This document shows, piece by piece, positions 1-7,259 of a DNA stretch of 37,184 nucleotides; the stretch's first letter is position 1; each line of letters opens with the position of its first letter. Under the pieces are notes generated by a model. It saw only the letters and a program-made list of their open reading frames with translations. It was not told where the DNA came from and did no database searches. Origin of the DNA: Pseudanabaena sp. BC1403 (GTDB lineage: Bacteria > Cyanobacteriota > Cyanobacteriia > Pseudanabaenales > Pseudanabaenaceae); NCBI RefSeq assembly GCF_002914585.1, contig NZ_PDDM01000037.1:1-37184 (forward strand). The letters are read 5' to 3'. Both the position numbers and the translations under genes were made by a program.

Positions 1-1
1 G

Positions 2-100
2 AAATTTTGGGCAAGGTTAAAACATCATGTCAGTAAGATTATAGGAAAATGTGAAAGTTTATGGGATGCCGTACAGCAAGCCTTCTGTCAATTGTCCTAA
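2..100 (+). CDS. IS630-family transposase, C-terminal fragment (cut by window edge)
   Basis: Reading from base 2, an open frame of 32 codons runs to a TAA at 98-100. It encodes the KFWARLKHH...ESLWDAVQQAF type of C-terminus seen at the end of IS630/Tc1-like DDE transposases, where an FW-x-LK motif is followed by a short helix with LWDA. Only the tail is visible, so completeness of the copy upstream cannot be judged. The family assignment rests on this short tail and is moderately sure. It lies just outside a restriction-modification gene, in line with a mobile neighbourhood. Confidence 0.6.
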   Translation, partial: KFWARLKHHVSKIIGKCESLWDAVQQAFCQLS

Positions 101-142
101 CTATCCCTTTCTTTGCTATAGGTAGGAAGGTTTAATGATTTG

Positions 143-218
143 GTAGGATGCGTTAGTGCAACGTAACGCATCAGTTAGTTTAAAGATGATGGGTTACGCT
201 ATCGCTAACCCATCCTAC
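143..218. repeat. MITE-like inverted repeat with two hairpins (GTAGGATG ends)
   Basis: The outer ends GTAGGATG (143-150) and CATCCTAC (211-218) are inverted copies. Inside are two perfect 9-bp stems: GATGCGTTA/TAACGCATC (147-155 with 164-172) and GATGGGTTA/TAACCCATC (188-196 with 206-214). This is the familiar architecture of short non-coding cyanobacterial repeats. It fills the gap between the transposase tail and the 3' end of the restriction-modification gene and may serve that gene as a terminator. Confidence 0.7.
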
Positions 219-238
219 ATTTTCAGCAATCTACTTAT

Positions 239-3200
239 TTAACTTGCTTGCTGAGTTTCGAGATGTTGCCAGTATTTGATCTGTCCGTCTTGATGGCAGA
301 GTAAAATTCCGAACCATTCAAGGCGTTCGAGATTTTCGGAAATTGCATTTTTATATCTGCCACCATTTTTAAACTGTGCGGCGATTTGGGCGATCGTCCA
401 AGGGTTGTTGCTGGTGCGGAGTAGGTCGCGTATGGCGGCGAGTTGGTCTTTGGGTTGTTTGGGAAAGGTTTTGACTTCGGCGGGTGCGATCGCAATTTCT
501 TCACTCTCTCCAACACCTTCGATGATGGTTTGGGTGCGGACTTCGTTGGGTGCTTGGTATTCGGGACGCAGCCAGCGTATGTGTCCGTTACGTTCTTCTT
601 CGGCGCGTTGGGCGTTGAGGGTGACTAGGCGATCGAGGATGATTTCGGTGATATCTTTTACCTCCCCCCTTTCAAGGGGGGACTGAGGGGGGTAAATCTC
701 CTCGCTTTGAGGTAAAGAACCCCCTCTAACTCCCCCTTGCGAAGGGGGAGAACTAAGATCTCTACCCCCCAATTGAGAAGAATGAGAACTAAGAATCAAA
801 TCTTCCCATCCGTAGGCTTCTAGAACGGCGTTGTCTAGTTCGTCGTGGATTTGTTTGAGGGTGGAGACTAGGGCTTTGTTGTTGTATTCTCTGTCTTTGT
901 CGGTGAAGTCTTCGCCTTTGCGGAGTTTTTCGAGGAGGTTATACATTCCTGTTATCGTGATTTCGGTATGTTGGGCTTGGACTTGTTTGCGATGGCGATC
1001 GAGTCTTTCGCCTAGTTGTCGGATTTTTTCTTTTTGTTCTATTGTTGAATCTGGGAAAGGAAAAGGATCGAAGCAAATTGATTTTACATATACAGGTGTT
1101 GGTCCAAGTTGTGCGCCACGAGCTAATGCCCAACAGATATGAGTAGAACTTGAAAGAATTCCAAGATGGTAAGCATCGTCAATAGCTATTACTATTAATT
1201 TGTGATCTGGGCGAACATCAGATGACACAAAAAAGAAGTTTCTATATTTACTGACTTCTAACGTAACAATATAGCGCTCCAATTTTTGAATTGCGGCTCG
1301 CATTTCAGTCTTATCACGACCAAAACGCCACCATTTTTTTCTACTTCCAGAATCTCGGCTTTCGTCTCGTTGAGGCTTTACATACTCAAGCAAATGTTGA
1401 AAAGCTAAAGGTGCTTTACGTTGAGCTTGTGACTCATCAAGTGGATAAAAATCTATTACCCAATCAGTTAAGACTCCATTTATCAAGTCTCGTCCTGATA
1501 AGAAAGGATGACATACATCTGGTTCGATTTGGTTGCGTTTAGATTCATCAACAAGAAATCCTTTGCCAAAAAGAACTAACCCAACCGAGCAAATAGAAGC
1601 GTTAGCCTGTAAAGACTTCGCTTGATCAAGTTTTGCACCTCCACGAAGATTTGAATGTATAAACCCAACATTCTGATATTCAAAAGTTAAATTCGCTGTG
1701 TCCTCATCCTGTCTCTCCTCACGAATAACTCGAACAAGAGTTGGTTGTTGCCCTTCTCTTTTTCCAACAATAGTCATAGCTATTCTTACAGCCGCACTTC
1801 CCTCTGTATCAACCCAAGGATGATCAGGTATTGCCCATAAAATTTCATATTCAGAATCATCTTTAATATTTTCAGAAATAACTTGTCTATTCAATATCTG
1901 AGTAATACTATTAGTCGTGATGAAACCGAATCGCTTTAATTTCTTCTGTTTGATTATGTTTATCGCATGAAACCACCAGTACATAACAAAATCTGCACCA
2001 TCTGGCATCTGTGGATAAGCCTTAAACAAACACTCTAAATATTCATCTCCAAGTGCTGTTCTTCGTCTCGATTTCCCAATAAAAGGAGGATTAGAAACGA
2101 TGTAATCAGCCTCTTGCCACACCGCAGGACGCGGATTAATGTAGCGATAGATGGGAACCTGATCCGATGGATCAGGCACATCCTCACCCGTCACAGGATG
2201 CCTCATCGTCCGCCCACCCCAACGACTCCGCACCTTACCCGACTTCGCATCCACATCAAGCTCCCGCCCATCATAAGCCAACACCGCATCCCGAAACTCG
2301 ATATTATGAAAATCCTGCAAAATTGGCTCAGGCGGCGGCGTAGTGCCATAGCGCTTAAAATGCCACTGCAAATAACCAATCCAAATCACTAACTCCGCGA
2401 TCGCCGCCGCCCTTGGATTGATTTCAATACCCAAAAACTGCGAAGGATTCACCTGCTTCCGTCCCGCCAACCGTGGATCGAACTCCTCCAATAAATCCGT
2501 AGTAACTTTGCCCAACACATCCAAAAGCCGCATCTGCACCTCCTGCTCCAACGTCTTGATTAAATCCAACGTCACATACAAGAAATTGCCCGAACCGCAA
2601 GCAGGATCAAGAATCTGCACCCCTTGCAAACGCTCCAAAAACGCCCGAATCTCTACCGCCGTCTTATCCCTTTGCGCCTTCGTTGGTTCCTCCTGACCAT
2701 CCTTCAGCACCAAAAGCCGATTAACTTCTGTTTCAACCAAAAGCCACTCCTCCCGCAAAGGTTCCATCACCACAGGACGCACCAACCGCTCCACATACGA
2801 TCGCGGCGTATAATGCGCCCCCAACCGACTGCGCTCTTTCTTTTCTAGCGCCCGTTCCAACAAAGTCCCAAAAATCGCAGGTTCTACCTCGCGCCAATCC
2901 TTTTGCGCCGCCTCATACAACACCTCTAGCTGCTCCCTCGGTAAATCAAAGGCGATCGCATTCGCAAAGAAACTCCCATTAAACTGCGGAATCGCATCAA
3001 AATTGAACTTCCCACCCGTATTCATCACCTTCCACAGATCCTCAATCTCCGACTTAAATCGGCTCGGCTCAGGAATCCAACGCTCCTTTAAAGCCCTCGT
3101 AAAAATCTCCCCCTGTAACAACCGCACATCCTCCGCAAACATCGTAAAAATGCAGCGCATCAAAAAATTCGCCACCTCCTGCGGCTCCTTGCCCTGCTCC

Positions 3201-3820
3201 TCTAGCCACTTCGCCAACCTCGCCAAAGTCCCCGCCACCTCTCGCGTCACCCGTGCCCGATACTTCTCAGGATTCAAACTTTGCGGATCGCTAAAAATCG
3301 CCACAAAGCGATCGAACACCTTCTCATCCAATAGGCGATCAATCGTAATTACCTCTCTCGCCCCATAGCCGCCATAGTTGCCACTAAAGCTCATCCATAG
3401 CTCAAAATGCGAACCAATATCACAAGTCATCAAAAACGGTGGCTTGTTAGTTAAAAACAACGTATAGCTCTGAGCCTGATAGAAAGCCTTCTCCATCATT
3501 CTCGAATAGCCATCTGTTCCTCGCCTCGGCGTACTTTGCTTAGTACTATTACTCCCCTGCTTTGCCTCGATTAAAAAATATCCCTCTTTATGGAAATCAA
3601 TAAAATTGGAAGTTTCTTTCCGATCCTTATGAAAAACCGTAATCTCCTTATCAAAACAAAAAGGATCGCCCTTTACTGTCCCCTTCGGAATCGGACGCGC
3701 CACCCCTAACGCCCCACACAAATCATCAAAAAAAGTTTGATAATTAGCCCGCTCATTCCCCTGTGAGCCTTGCCATTTAGCTAAAAAACCCTGAATATTA
3801 GTGCGATCGCGATCGTTCAT
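239..3820 (-). CDS. MmeI-like (type IIL/IIG) restriction endonuclease-methyltransferase fusion
   Basis: A 1193-residue protein expected to cut DNA and methylate adenine in one chain. Near the N-terminus is a PD-(D/E)XK nuclease signature, D75...E85-x-K87, with the same D-x9-E-x-K spacing as MmeI. A helical spacer follows. Then come an N6-adenine methyltransferase motif X region near 332-351 (RLGAHYTPR), SAM-binding motif I DPACGSGNF at 405-413 and catalytic NPPF at 577-580. The remainder should hold the target recognition domain and a C-terminal helical part. It is longer than MmeI (about 920 residues). One visible extra piece is a low-complexity stretch encoded at about 657-795 that comes from an inserted repeat. 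No separate R, M or S subunit lies beside it, so it is probably a stand-alone system. The start codon region itself consists of HIP1-like repeats. Specificity cannot be read from sequence alone. Confidence 0.85.
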   Translation of the reverse strand: MNDRDRTNIQGFLAKWQGSQGNERANYQTFFDDLCGALGVARPIPKGTVKGDPFCFDKEITVFHKDRKETSNFIDFHKEGYFLIEAKQGSNSTKQSTPRRGTDGYSRMMEKAFYQAQSYTLFLTNKPPFLMTCDIGSHFELWMSFSGNYGGYGAREVITIDRLLDEKVFDRFVAIFSDPQSLNPEKYRARVTREVAGTLARLAKWLEEQGKEPQEVANFLMRCIFTMFAEDVRLLQGEIFTRALKERWIPEPSRFKSEIEDLWKVMNTGGKFNFDAIPQFNGSFFANAIAFDLPREQLEVLYEAAQKDWREVEPAIFGTLLERALEKKERSRLGAHYTPRSYVERLVRPVVMEPLREEWLLVETEVNRLLVLKDGQEEPTKAQRDKTAVEIRAFLERLQGVQILDPACGSGNFLYVTLDLIKTLEQEVQMRLLDVLGKVTTDLLEEFDPRLAGRKQVNPSQFLGIEINPRAAAIAELVIWIGYLQWHFKRYGTTPPPEPILQDFHNIEFRDAVLAYDGRELDVDAKSGKVRSRWGGRTMRHPVTGEDVPDPSDQVPIYRYINPRPAVWQEADYIVSNPPFIGKSRRRTALGDEYLECLFKAYPQMPDGADFVMYWWFHAINIIKQKKLKRFGFITTNSITQILNRQVISENIKDDSEYEILWAIPDHPWVDTEGSAAVRIAMTIVGKREGQQPTLVRVIREERQDEDTANLTFEYQNVGFIHSNLRGGAKLDQAKSLQANASICSVGLVLFGKGFLVDESKRNQIEPDVCHPFLSGRDLINGVLTDWVIDFYPLDESQAQRKAPLAFQHLLEYVKPQRDESRDSGSRKKWWRFGRDKTEMRAAIQKLERYIVTLEVSKYRNFFFVSSDVRPDHKLIVIAIDDAYHLGILSSSTHICWALARGAQLGPTPVYVKSICFDPFPFPDSTIEQKEKIRQLGERLDRHRKQVQAQHTEITITGMYNLLEKLRKGEDFTDKDREYNNKALVSTLKQIHDELDNAVLEAYGWEDLILSSHSSQLGGRDLSSPPSQGGVRGGSLPQSEEIYPPQSPLERGEVKDITEIILDRLVTLNAQRAEEERNGHIRWLRPEYQAPNEVRTQTIIEGVGESEEIAIAPAEVKTFPKQPKDQLAAIRDLLRTSNNPWTIAQIAAQFKNGGRYKNAISENLERLEWFGILLCHQDGQIKYWQHLETQQAS
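657..760. repeat. MITE-like G/C-run repeat inserted in frame in the restriction-modification gene
   Basis: Two hairpins with C-run/G-run stems lie inside the coding region: 664-671 with 674-681, and 730-738 with 742-750. The first sits in a 40-bp subunit with TTTACC (657-662) and GGTAAA (691-696) ends. Similar architecture occurs in the intergenic repeats at 24130-24216 and 10715-10856. Here the reading frame stays open and gives a Ser/Pro/Gly-rich linker. Confidence 0.75.
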
Positions 3821-3874
3821 GACAACTACTGAAACTTTCGGATAATTCTAGCATTTTTGAATCCAAATCAAAAT

Positions 3875-3905
3875 GATCGCAATTTTTGGTGATAAATTTA
3901 GCGAT
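3875..3905. repeat. 31-bp direct repeat, left copy, flanking mntA-hepT
   Basis: This segment begins GATCGCAATTTTTGGTGATA and ends in AGCGAT. It matches 4773-4803 at 29 of 31 positions in the same orientation. The two copies bracket the mntA-hepT pair, like the borders of a small cassette. Confidence 0.7.
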
Positions 3906-4073
3906 TCAAATCTTCCACTTGCAAATTAGCAATACTTTCAAAATTGGACAGATTGCATGTTAATGAGAGTTGTACTTTTAGAAATAGCGATCGCTGATTT
4001 TGAAAATAATAGGTGATTATGAATATAATAGAGACAATTTTGCCAACATAACGAAATGTAGGAAAGGTGAAAA

Positions 4074-4376
4074 ATGCTTGCAAACTCATTAGATAAAGAA
4101 TATATATTGAAAGAGTTACGCTTTATAAAGGCAGAATTAAGCGATCGCTATAAAGTCAGCAAAATTGGCATATTTGGCTCAGTTGCAAGAAATGAAGCCA
4201 ATGAGAATAGCGATATTGATATTGTGGTAGAAATGGAACCTAATATGTTAAAACGCGCTAGTCTTAAAACAGAACTGGAATCAAGATTTGGCAGAAAAGT
4301 AGATGTGATTCGATATAGAAATAATATGAACGCTTATTTAAAATCAAGGATCGATGAGGATGCTATTTATGCATGA
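4074..4376 (+). CDS. mntA: MntA-type minimal nucleotidyltransferase (antitoxin of HEPN-MNT module)
   Basis: A 100-residue protein with the minimal nucleotidyltransferase motif GSVARNEANENSDIDIVVEM, i.e. GS-x-AR followed by the S-D-I-D metal-binding pair. In characterised HEPN/MNT pairs the MNT protein neutralises the HEPN RNase toxin, in several cases by AMPylating a tyrosine of the toxin. An SD-like GGAAAGG precedes the ATG. The stop codon overlaps the start of hepT, as expected for a translationally coupled TA operon. The promoter presumably lies in the AT-rich gap with the divergent restriction-modification gene. The assignment is firm from motif, size and partner. Confidence 0.92.
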   Translation: MLANSLDKEYILKELRFIKAELSDRYKVSKIGIFGSVARNEANENSDIDIVVEMEPNMLKRASLKTELESRFGRKVDVIRYRNNMNAYLKSRIDEDAIYA

Positions 4377-4746
4377 GCGATCTTTACTTTTGCAATTATT
4401 TCTTGAAATTAATGAAGCAATTAGAAGAATTGAGAGACGGTTTATTGGCATTGATAAACCCGATGATTTTACTTGCAACGACGAGGGGCTTGATCGTTTA
4501 GACAGTATCAGCATGATGCTGATTGCGATCAGTGAAAATGTTCGCAAAATCGACAAAATTATTGGCAAAGAATTTTTTGATAAATATCCCGACATTAACT
4601 GGGCAGATGTCAAAGGAATTAGAAATATATTGGCTCATGCCTACTTCGATATCGATCCTGATGAAGTTTATACAATATGTTCTACTGAGTTAGACCAATT
4701 GAAACATGCCTTAGAAAAGATTCGCAGTGAAGTTTTTTCTGAATAA
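4369..4746 (+). CDS. hepT: HepT-like HEPN-domain RNase toxin (DUF86)
   Basis: An all-helical protein of about 125 residues with the HEPN catalytic signature R85-x4-H90-x-Y92 (RNILAHAY). This is the RX4HXY motif of HepT/DUF86 toxins, whose tyrosine is the AMPylation target of MntA. The family acts as RNA-cleaving toxins. I prefer the ATG at 4369, which has GAGGA nine bases upstream and overlaps the mntA stop. An in-frame ATG at 4354 would add five residues and has poorer spacing. All motif residues are present, so the toxin should be active when free. Confidence 0.9.
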   Translation: MHERSLLLQLFLEINEAIRRIERRFIGIDKPDDFTCNDEGLDRLDSISMMLIAISENVRKIDKIIGKEFFDKYPDINWADVKGIRNILAHAYFDIDPDEVYTICSTELDQLKHALEKIRSEVFSE

Positions 4747-4772
4747 AGTTTGTCTTTTACCTTGCATGACGC

Positions 4773-4803
4773 GATCGCAATTTTTAGTGATGAATTTAGC
4801 GAT
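4773..4803. repeat. 31-bp direct repeat, right copy, flanking mntA-hepT
   Basis: Same orientation as the copy at 3875-3905, with two mismatches (TAGTGA for TGGTGA, GATGAA for GATAAA). It starts 26 bases after the hepT stop codon. Confidence 0.7.
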
Positions 4804-4880
4804 CGCTACTGCCAGTAGTTAAAGCACAGTCAAATTACAGAGCTATTAATTTTCTTTAGCCAATCTTGTTTTGCGTACAA

Positions 4881-4894
4881 CATGTATGTACATG
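4881..4894. promoter_or_regulatory. Palindrome upstream of brnT-brnA, candidate operator
   Basis: CATGTA-TG-TACATG is a perfect 6-bp inverted repeat with a 2-bp centre, 33 bases before the preferred brnT start. BrnA-type antitoxins bind DNA and repress their own operon, so a palindrome here is a reasonable operator candidate. That role is inference. Confidence 0.4.
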
Positions 4895-4926
4895 ATATAT
4901 TTAATTTATTACACCTCAACAAGTGC

Positions 4927-5238
4927 ATGGAATTTGAATGGGATAGCGAAAAAAATAAAGCTAATCTTGCAAAACATGGGATTGATTTTGAATTCGCTAA
5001 GGAAATCTTTTCGGGAGTTTGGATTTCAAAACCTGATAATCGAAAGGACTATGGTGAAAACCGCTTTATTGCGATTGGAGTATTAGAAGAATTCGTTCTT
5101 CTTGCTGTCTACACCATGAGAGAACAGAAAATACGCATCATCTCCATCAGACGCGCAAATACAGAAGAAAGGGAAATTTACTATGGCTATATCGAGAGAA
5201 GAACAACTGAAAATCCTTGGACAGATGCAGGACTCTGA
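4927..5238 (+). CDS. brnT: BrnT-family RelE-fold RNase toxin
   Basis: From the ATG at 4927 the protein begins MEFEWDSEKNKANLAKHGI, the hallmark N-terminus of BrnT (E/W-D-xx-K-xx-N-xx-KHG-I-F). The middle has R-FIAIG and the later part KIRIISIRRANTEERE, matching the family's RxISxRxAxxxE strand. BrnT is a ribonuclease toxin neutralised by BrnA. An upstream in-frame ATG at 4882 would add 15 residues unlike any BrnT and would cover the palindrome at 4881-4894, so I reject it. The C-terminus is longer than usual because the frame runs 56 bases into brnA. Confidence 0.9.
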   Translation: MEFEWDSEKNKANLAKHGIDFEFAKEIFSGVWISKPDNRKDYGENRFIAIGVLEEFVLLAVYTMREQKIRIISIRRANTEEREIYYGYIERRTTENPWTDAGL

Positions 5239-5440
5239 CATCGACTACTCAGATGCACCAGCCACTAATACCGAATTCTGGCAAAAAGCTACACTCAACA
5301 TTCCCCCCGTCAAAGTTCCCGTCACCCTCAGAATCGATCCAAACGTCCTAGCATGGTACAAGCAACAGGTTCCAAGAGGCTACCAAACCTTGATTAACAC
5401 TGTCCTCAAGAAATATATGACAGAACATCAAACAGAATAG
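5183..5440 (+). CDS. brnA: BrnA-family antitoxin
   Basis: An 85-residue protein with the BrnA C-terminal ribbon-helix-helix-like part: VPVTLRIDPNVLAWYKQQ, then a GYQTLINTVLKKYM helix. In this family the C-terminal domain binds the operator and the N-terminal part wraps the BrnT toxin. Its start lies inside the end of brnT, so the two are co-translated. It fits as the partner of the preceding gene. Confidence 0.88.
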   Translation: MAISREEQLKILGQMQDSDIDYSDAPATNTEFWQKATLNIPPVKVPVTLRIDPNVLAWYKQQVPRGYQTLINTVLKKYMTEHQTE

Positions 5441-5448
5441 AAAAGTAA

Positions 5449-5486
5449 AAAGGTAAAAACCTCTAGATACAAGGGATTTTACCTTT
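5449..5486 (+). terminator. Inverted repeat after brnA, weak terminator candidate
   Basis: AAAGGTAAAA (5449-5458) pairs with TTTTACCTTT (5477-5486) across an 18-base loop, starting nine bases after the brnA stop. The stem is AT-rich with no clean T-run, so this is only a weak intrinsic terminator candidate. Confidence 0.35.
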
Positions 5487-5586
5487 GAGCGATCGCGATC
5501 GATGATGACAAAATGCGATCGCTATCAAACCTTGAGAAATCTTATATTATGTTAAATATATTACAAGCTATCAGGCGTTACAAAAA

Positions 5587-5811
5587 ATGCAAGTCAGTTA
5601 TCGATTGAATGCTAATGAACTTGACAACAATTTCCTAGAAAGTTTAAAAGCCGCTTTCCAAAACAAAGAAATCGAGATAGTTGTATATGAAAGTGATGAA
5701 ACCACTTTTCTGTTGCAAAATCCCGCCAATAGGAAGAGATTACTAACTGCGGTAGAAAACATTCAAAACCGTAGCAATCTTGTAGAACTTAATTGGGATA
5801 ACATCTCATGA
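5587..5811 (+). CDS. Putative antitoxin paired with YoeB-like toxin
   Basis: A 74-residue protein (MQVSYRLNANELDNNFLESL...) of unknown family. It starts with a short strand segment, then helices rich in charged residues, and ends in an acidic tail typical of antitoxins that wrap toxins. It does not show the usual YefM/Phd N-terminal DNA-binding fold that I could recognise. The antitoxin role is inferred from size and from its 4-bp ATGA overlap with the following YoeB-type toxin gene. Confidence 0.75.
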   Translation: MQVSYRLNANELDNNFLESLKAAFQNKEIEIVVYESDETTFLLQNPANRKRLLTAVENIQNRSNLVELNWDNIS

Positions 5812-6071
5812 GAAGACGAATCCTCTTTGAAGCAGAAGCCTTTGAGGACTATAACGCATGGGCAAAAATGGATCGCAAAACTTACAACAAAATTGTAGAA
5901 CTTATCAAAGATATTGAGCGATCGCCTTTTTCAGGTATCGGTAAACCTGAGCCTCTAAAATATGGACTCAGTGGATTTTGGTCAAGACGCATTAGTGATG
6001 AACATCGTCTCGTCTATCAAGTCACTGATACAGAGATTCTAATTGCTGCTTGTAAAAGTCATTATGAGTAA
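5808..6071 (+). CDS. yoeB: YoeB/Txe-family mRNA interferase toxin
   Basis: An 87-residue RelE-superfamily toxin that should cleave mRNA in the ribosomal A site. The residues that matter in E. coli YoeB (E46, R65, H83, Y84) are all present with a constant shift of two: E48 (GKPEPLK), R67 (DEHRLVY), H85 and Y86 (CKSHYE). Length and overall pattern (FWSRRISDEHRLVY) are typical. The start overlaps the stop of the antitoxin gene. There is no sign of inactivation. Confidence 0.93.
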   Translation: MRRRILFEAEAFEDYNAWAKMDRKTYNKIVELIKDIERSPFSGIGKPEPLKYGLSGFWSRRISDEHRLVYQVTDTEILIAACKSHYE

Positions 6072-6228
6072 ATGAGATTATAAATATGCACGAGCGATCG
6101 CATACTTCCTTAACTCAACTTTTGTCTTAATCATAATGCGATCGCAGTTTTATCTACAAGGTTCTTGATTTTTTAACTTAGCGATCGGCAATATCGCTAA
6201 TATAGATTAAGCTATCACTAAAAAAGTT

Positions 6229-6648
6229 ATGCAAAAACTGACATTAGAGCTACCTGAGCCACTTTTTCAACAGTTGACTCGCATTGCCGAGCTAACCGCT
6301 CAACCTTTAGAATCGCTAGCCTTACAAAGTATTACAGGTAATTTACCACCCTCGGTTGAGAACTTGCCACTAGAAATGCAAGCTGAGCTATCCAGAATGC
6401 AGTTATTAAGTTTTAATCAATTATTAGAAATTGCCCATAGTCAAGTCTCAGAAATACATAGCGATCGTCACCAGTATTTGCTTGAGAAAAACCAACAGTC
6501 TGAACTCACAGAAACAGAATATCAAGAACTCCAAGATTTAGGAAGGATAGTCGATCGGATGATGTTGACCAAAGCTCATGCATGGGCAATCTTACGGTGG
6601 CGTGGATATCCAATCCCAACCCTAGATGAGTTACCAGTAGGCGCGTAA
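6229..6648 (+). CDS. Conserved small protein partnered with HNH nuclease
   Basis: A 139-residue soluble protein that I do not recognise as a named family. The N-terminus (MQKLTLELPEPLFQQLTRIA) resembles the strand-helix start of ribbon-helix-helix proteins and is followed by predicted helices. The C-terminal part contains WAILRWRGYPIPTLDELP. The stop TAA overlaps the ATG of the HNH gene by one base (TAATG), so the two are probably one transcription and translation unit. The layout resembles antitoxin-toxin or immunity-nuclease pairs, but that function is conjecture. Confidence 0.75.
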   Translation: MQKLTLELPEPLFQQLTRIAELTAQPLESLALQSITGNLPPSVENLPLEMQAELSRMQLLSFNQLLEIAHSQVSEIHSDRHQYLLEKNQQSELTETEYQELQDLGRIVDRMMLTKAHAWAILRWRGYPIPTLDELPVGA

Positions 6649-7067
6649 TGTCATCTATTCCAAAGTCTATTCGCCAACAAGTTATCTCTGAAGCTGAGCA
6701 GCGCTGTGAATACTGTCTCACCTCTAGTCGGCTAATCGGGATGCCATTAGTTATCGATCATATTCTTCCTAAATCGCTTGGCGGTAGCGATGAACGCGAA
6801 AATTTAGCAGCTTCTTGCTATCGCTGTAATGAGTTTAAAGGTGCAAGAATTCAAGGCATTGATCCCGAAACAGATGAATTAACAATGTTCTTTAATCCAC
6901 GAAAACAATTATGGATAGAACATTTTGCTTGGATAAATGGAGCAACTCAGGTTATTGGTGTCACAGCAGCTGGTAGAGTCACAGTCATAGCTTTACGAAT
7001 TAATAATGAATATATTGTAGCAACAAGAAGTATTTGGGTTGCGAGAGGCTGGCATCCACCTTATTAG
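6648..7067 (+). CDS. HNH endonuclease
   Basis: A 139-residue protein with a clear HNH core. Zinc-knuckle cysteines are C20-x2-C23 (CEYC) and C57-x2-C60 (CYRC). The catalytic DH pair is at 37-38 (VIDHILPKSLGGSD), with N52 (ENLA) and N61 (CNEFKG). The family uses one metal ion to cut DNA. The C-terminal 70 residues form a strand-rich domain (WINGATQVIGVTAAGRVTVIAL) also seen in cyanobacterial HNH proteins. It follows the small partner gene with a one-base overlap and closes the left accessory island. The biological target is unknown. Confidence 0.9.
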   Translation: MSSIPKSIRQQVISEAEQRCEYCLTSSRLIGMPLVIDHILPKSLGGSDERENLAASCYRCNEFKGARIQGIDPETDELTMFFNPRKQLWIEHFAWINGATQVIGVTAAGRVTVIALRINNEYIVATRSIWVARGWHPPY

Positions 7068-7259
7068 TCGTAATTTTTGAAGAGGCGATCGCTGATTTTG
7101 ATGATGAGATCGCGATGTCTCTAAAAAAGCATCTCAACCTCGTATTTTATATATATAAAAAATAAAAGAAAATATTCACCAGTCTTTACTTTAGATTACA
7201 CCCTGTTATTTGGTGATTAATATGCAGTAATTTAATTATGTGCGTTTACTTAAAGTGAT

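Noticed and set aside
657-760. CRISPR-like array in the C-run/G-run repeats
   Set aside because: There are only two unequal hairpins, no regular spacing and no spacers. The same structure is found elsewhere as a MITE-like repeat.
405-3368. Plus-strand open frames opposite the restriction-modification gene
   Set aside because: They are short, have no SD, give low-complexity or basic peptides, and lie opposite clear domain motifs.
3806-3816. GCGATCGC-rich sequence at the restriction-modification start as an operator
   Set aside because: HIP1 octamers are scattered through genes and spacers in this genome, so their presence here is not specific.
239-3820. PglX-type BREX methyltransferase
   Set aside because: No BREX genes are nearby, and the protein has an N-terminal D...E-x-K nuclease site as in MmeI.
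4882-4926. Upstream ATG extending brnT by 15 residues
   Set aside because: The extra residues do not resemble any BrnT N-terminus and cover a palindrome likely to be the operator. MEFEWD at 4927 is the family start.
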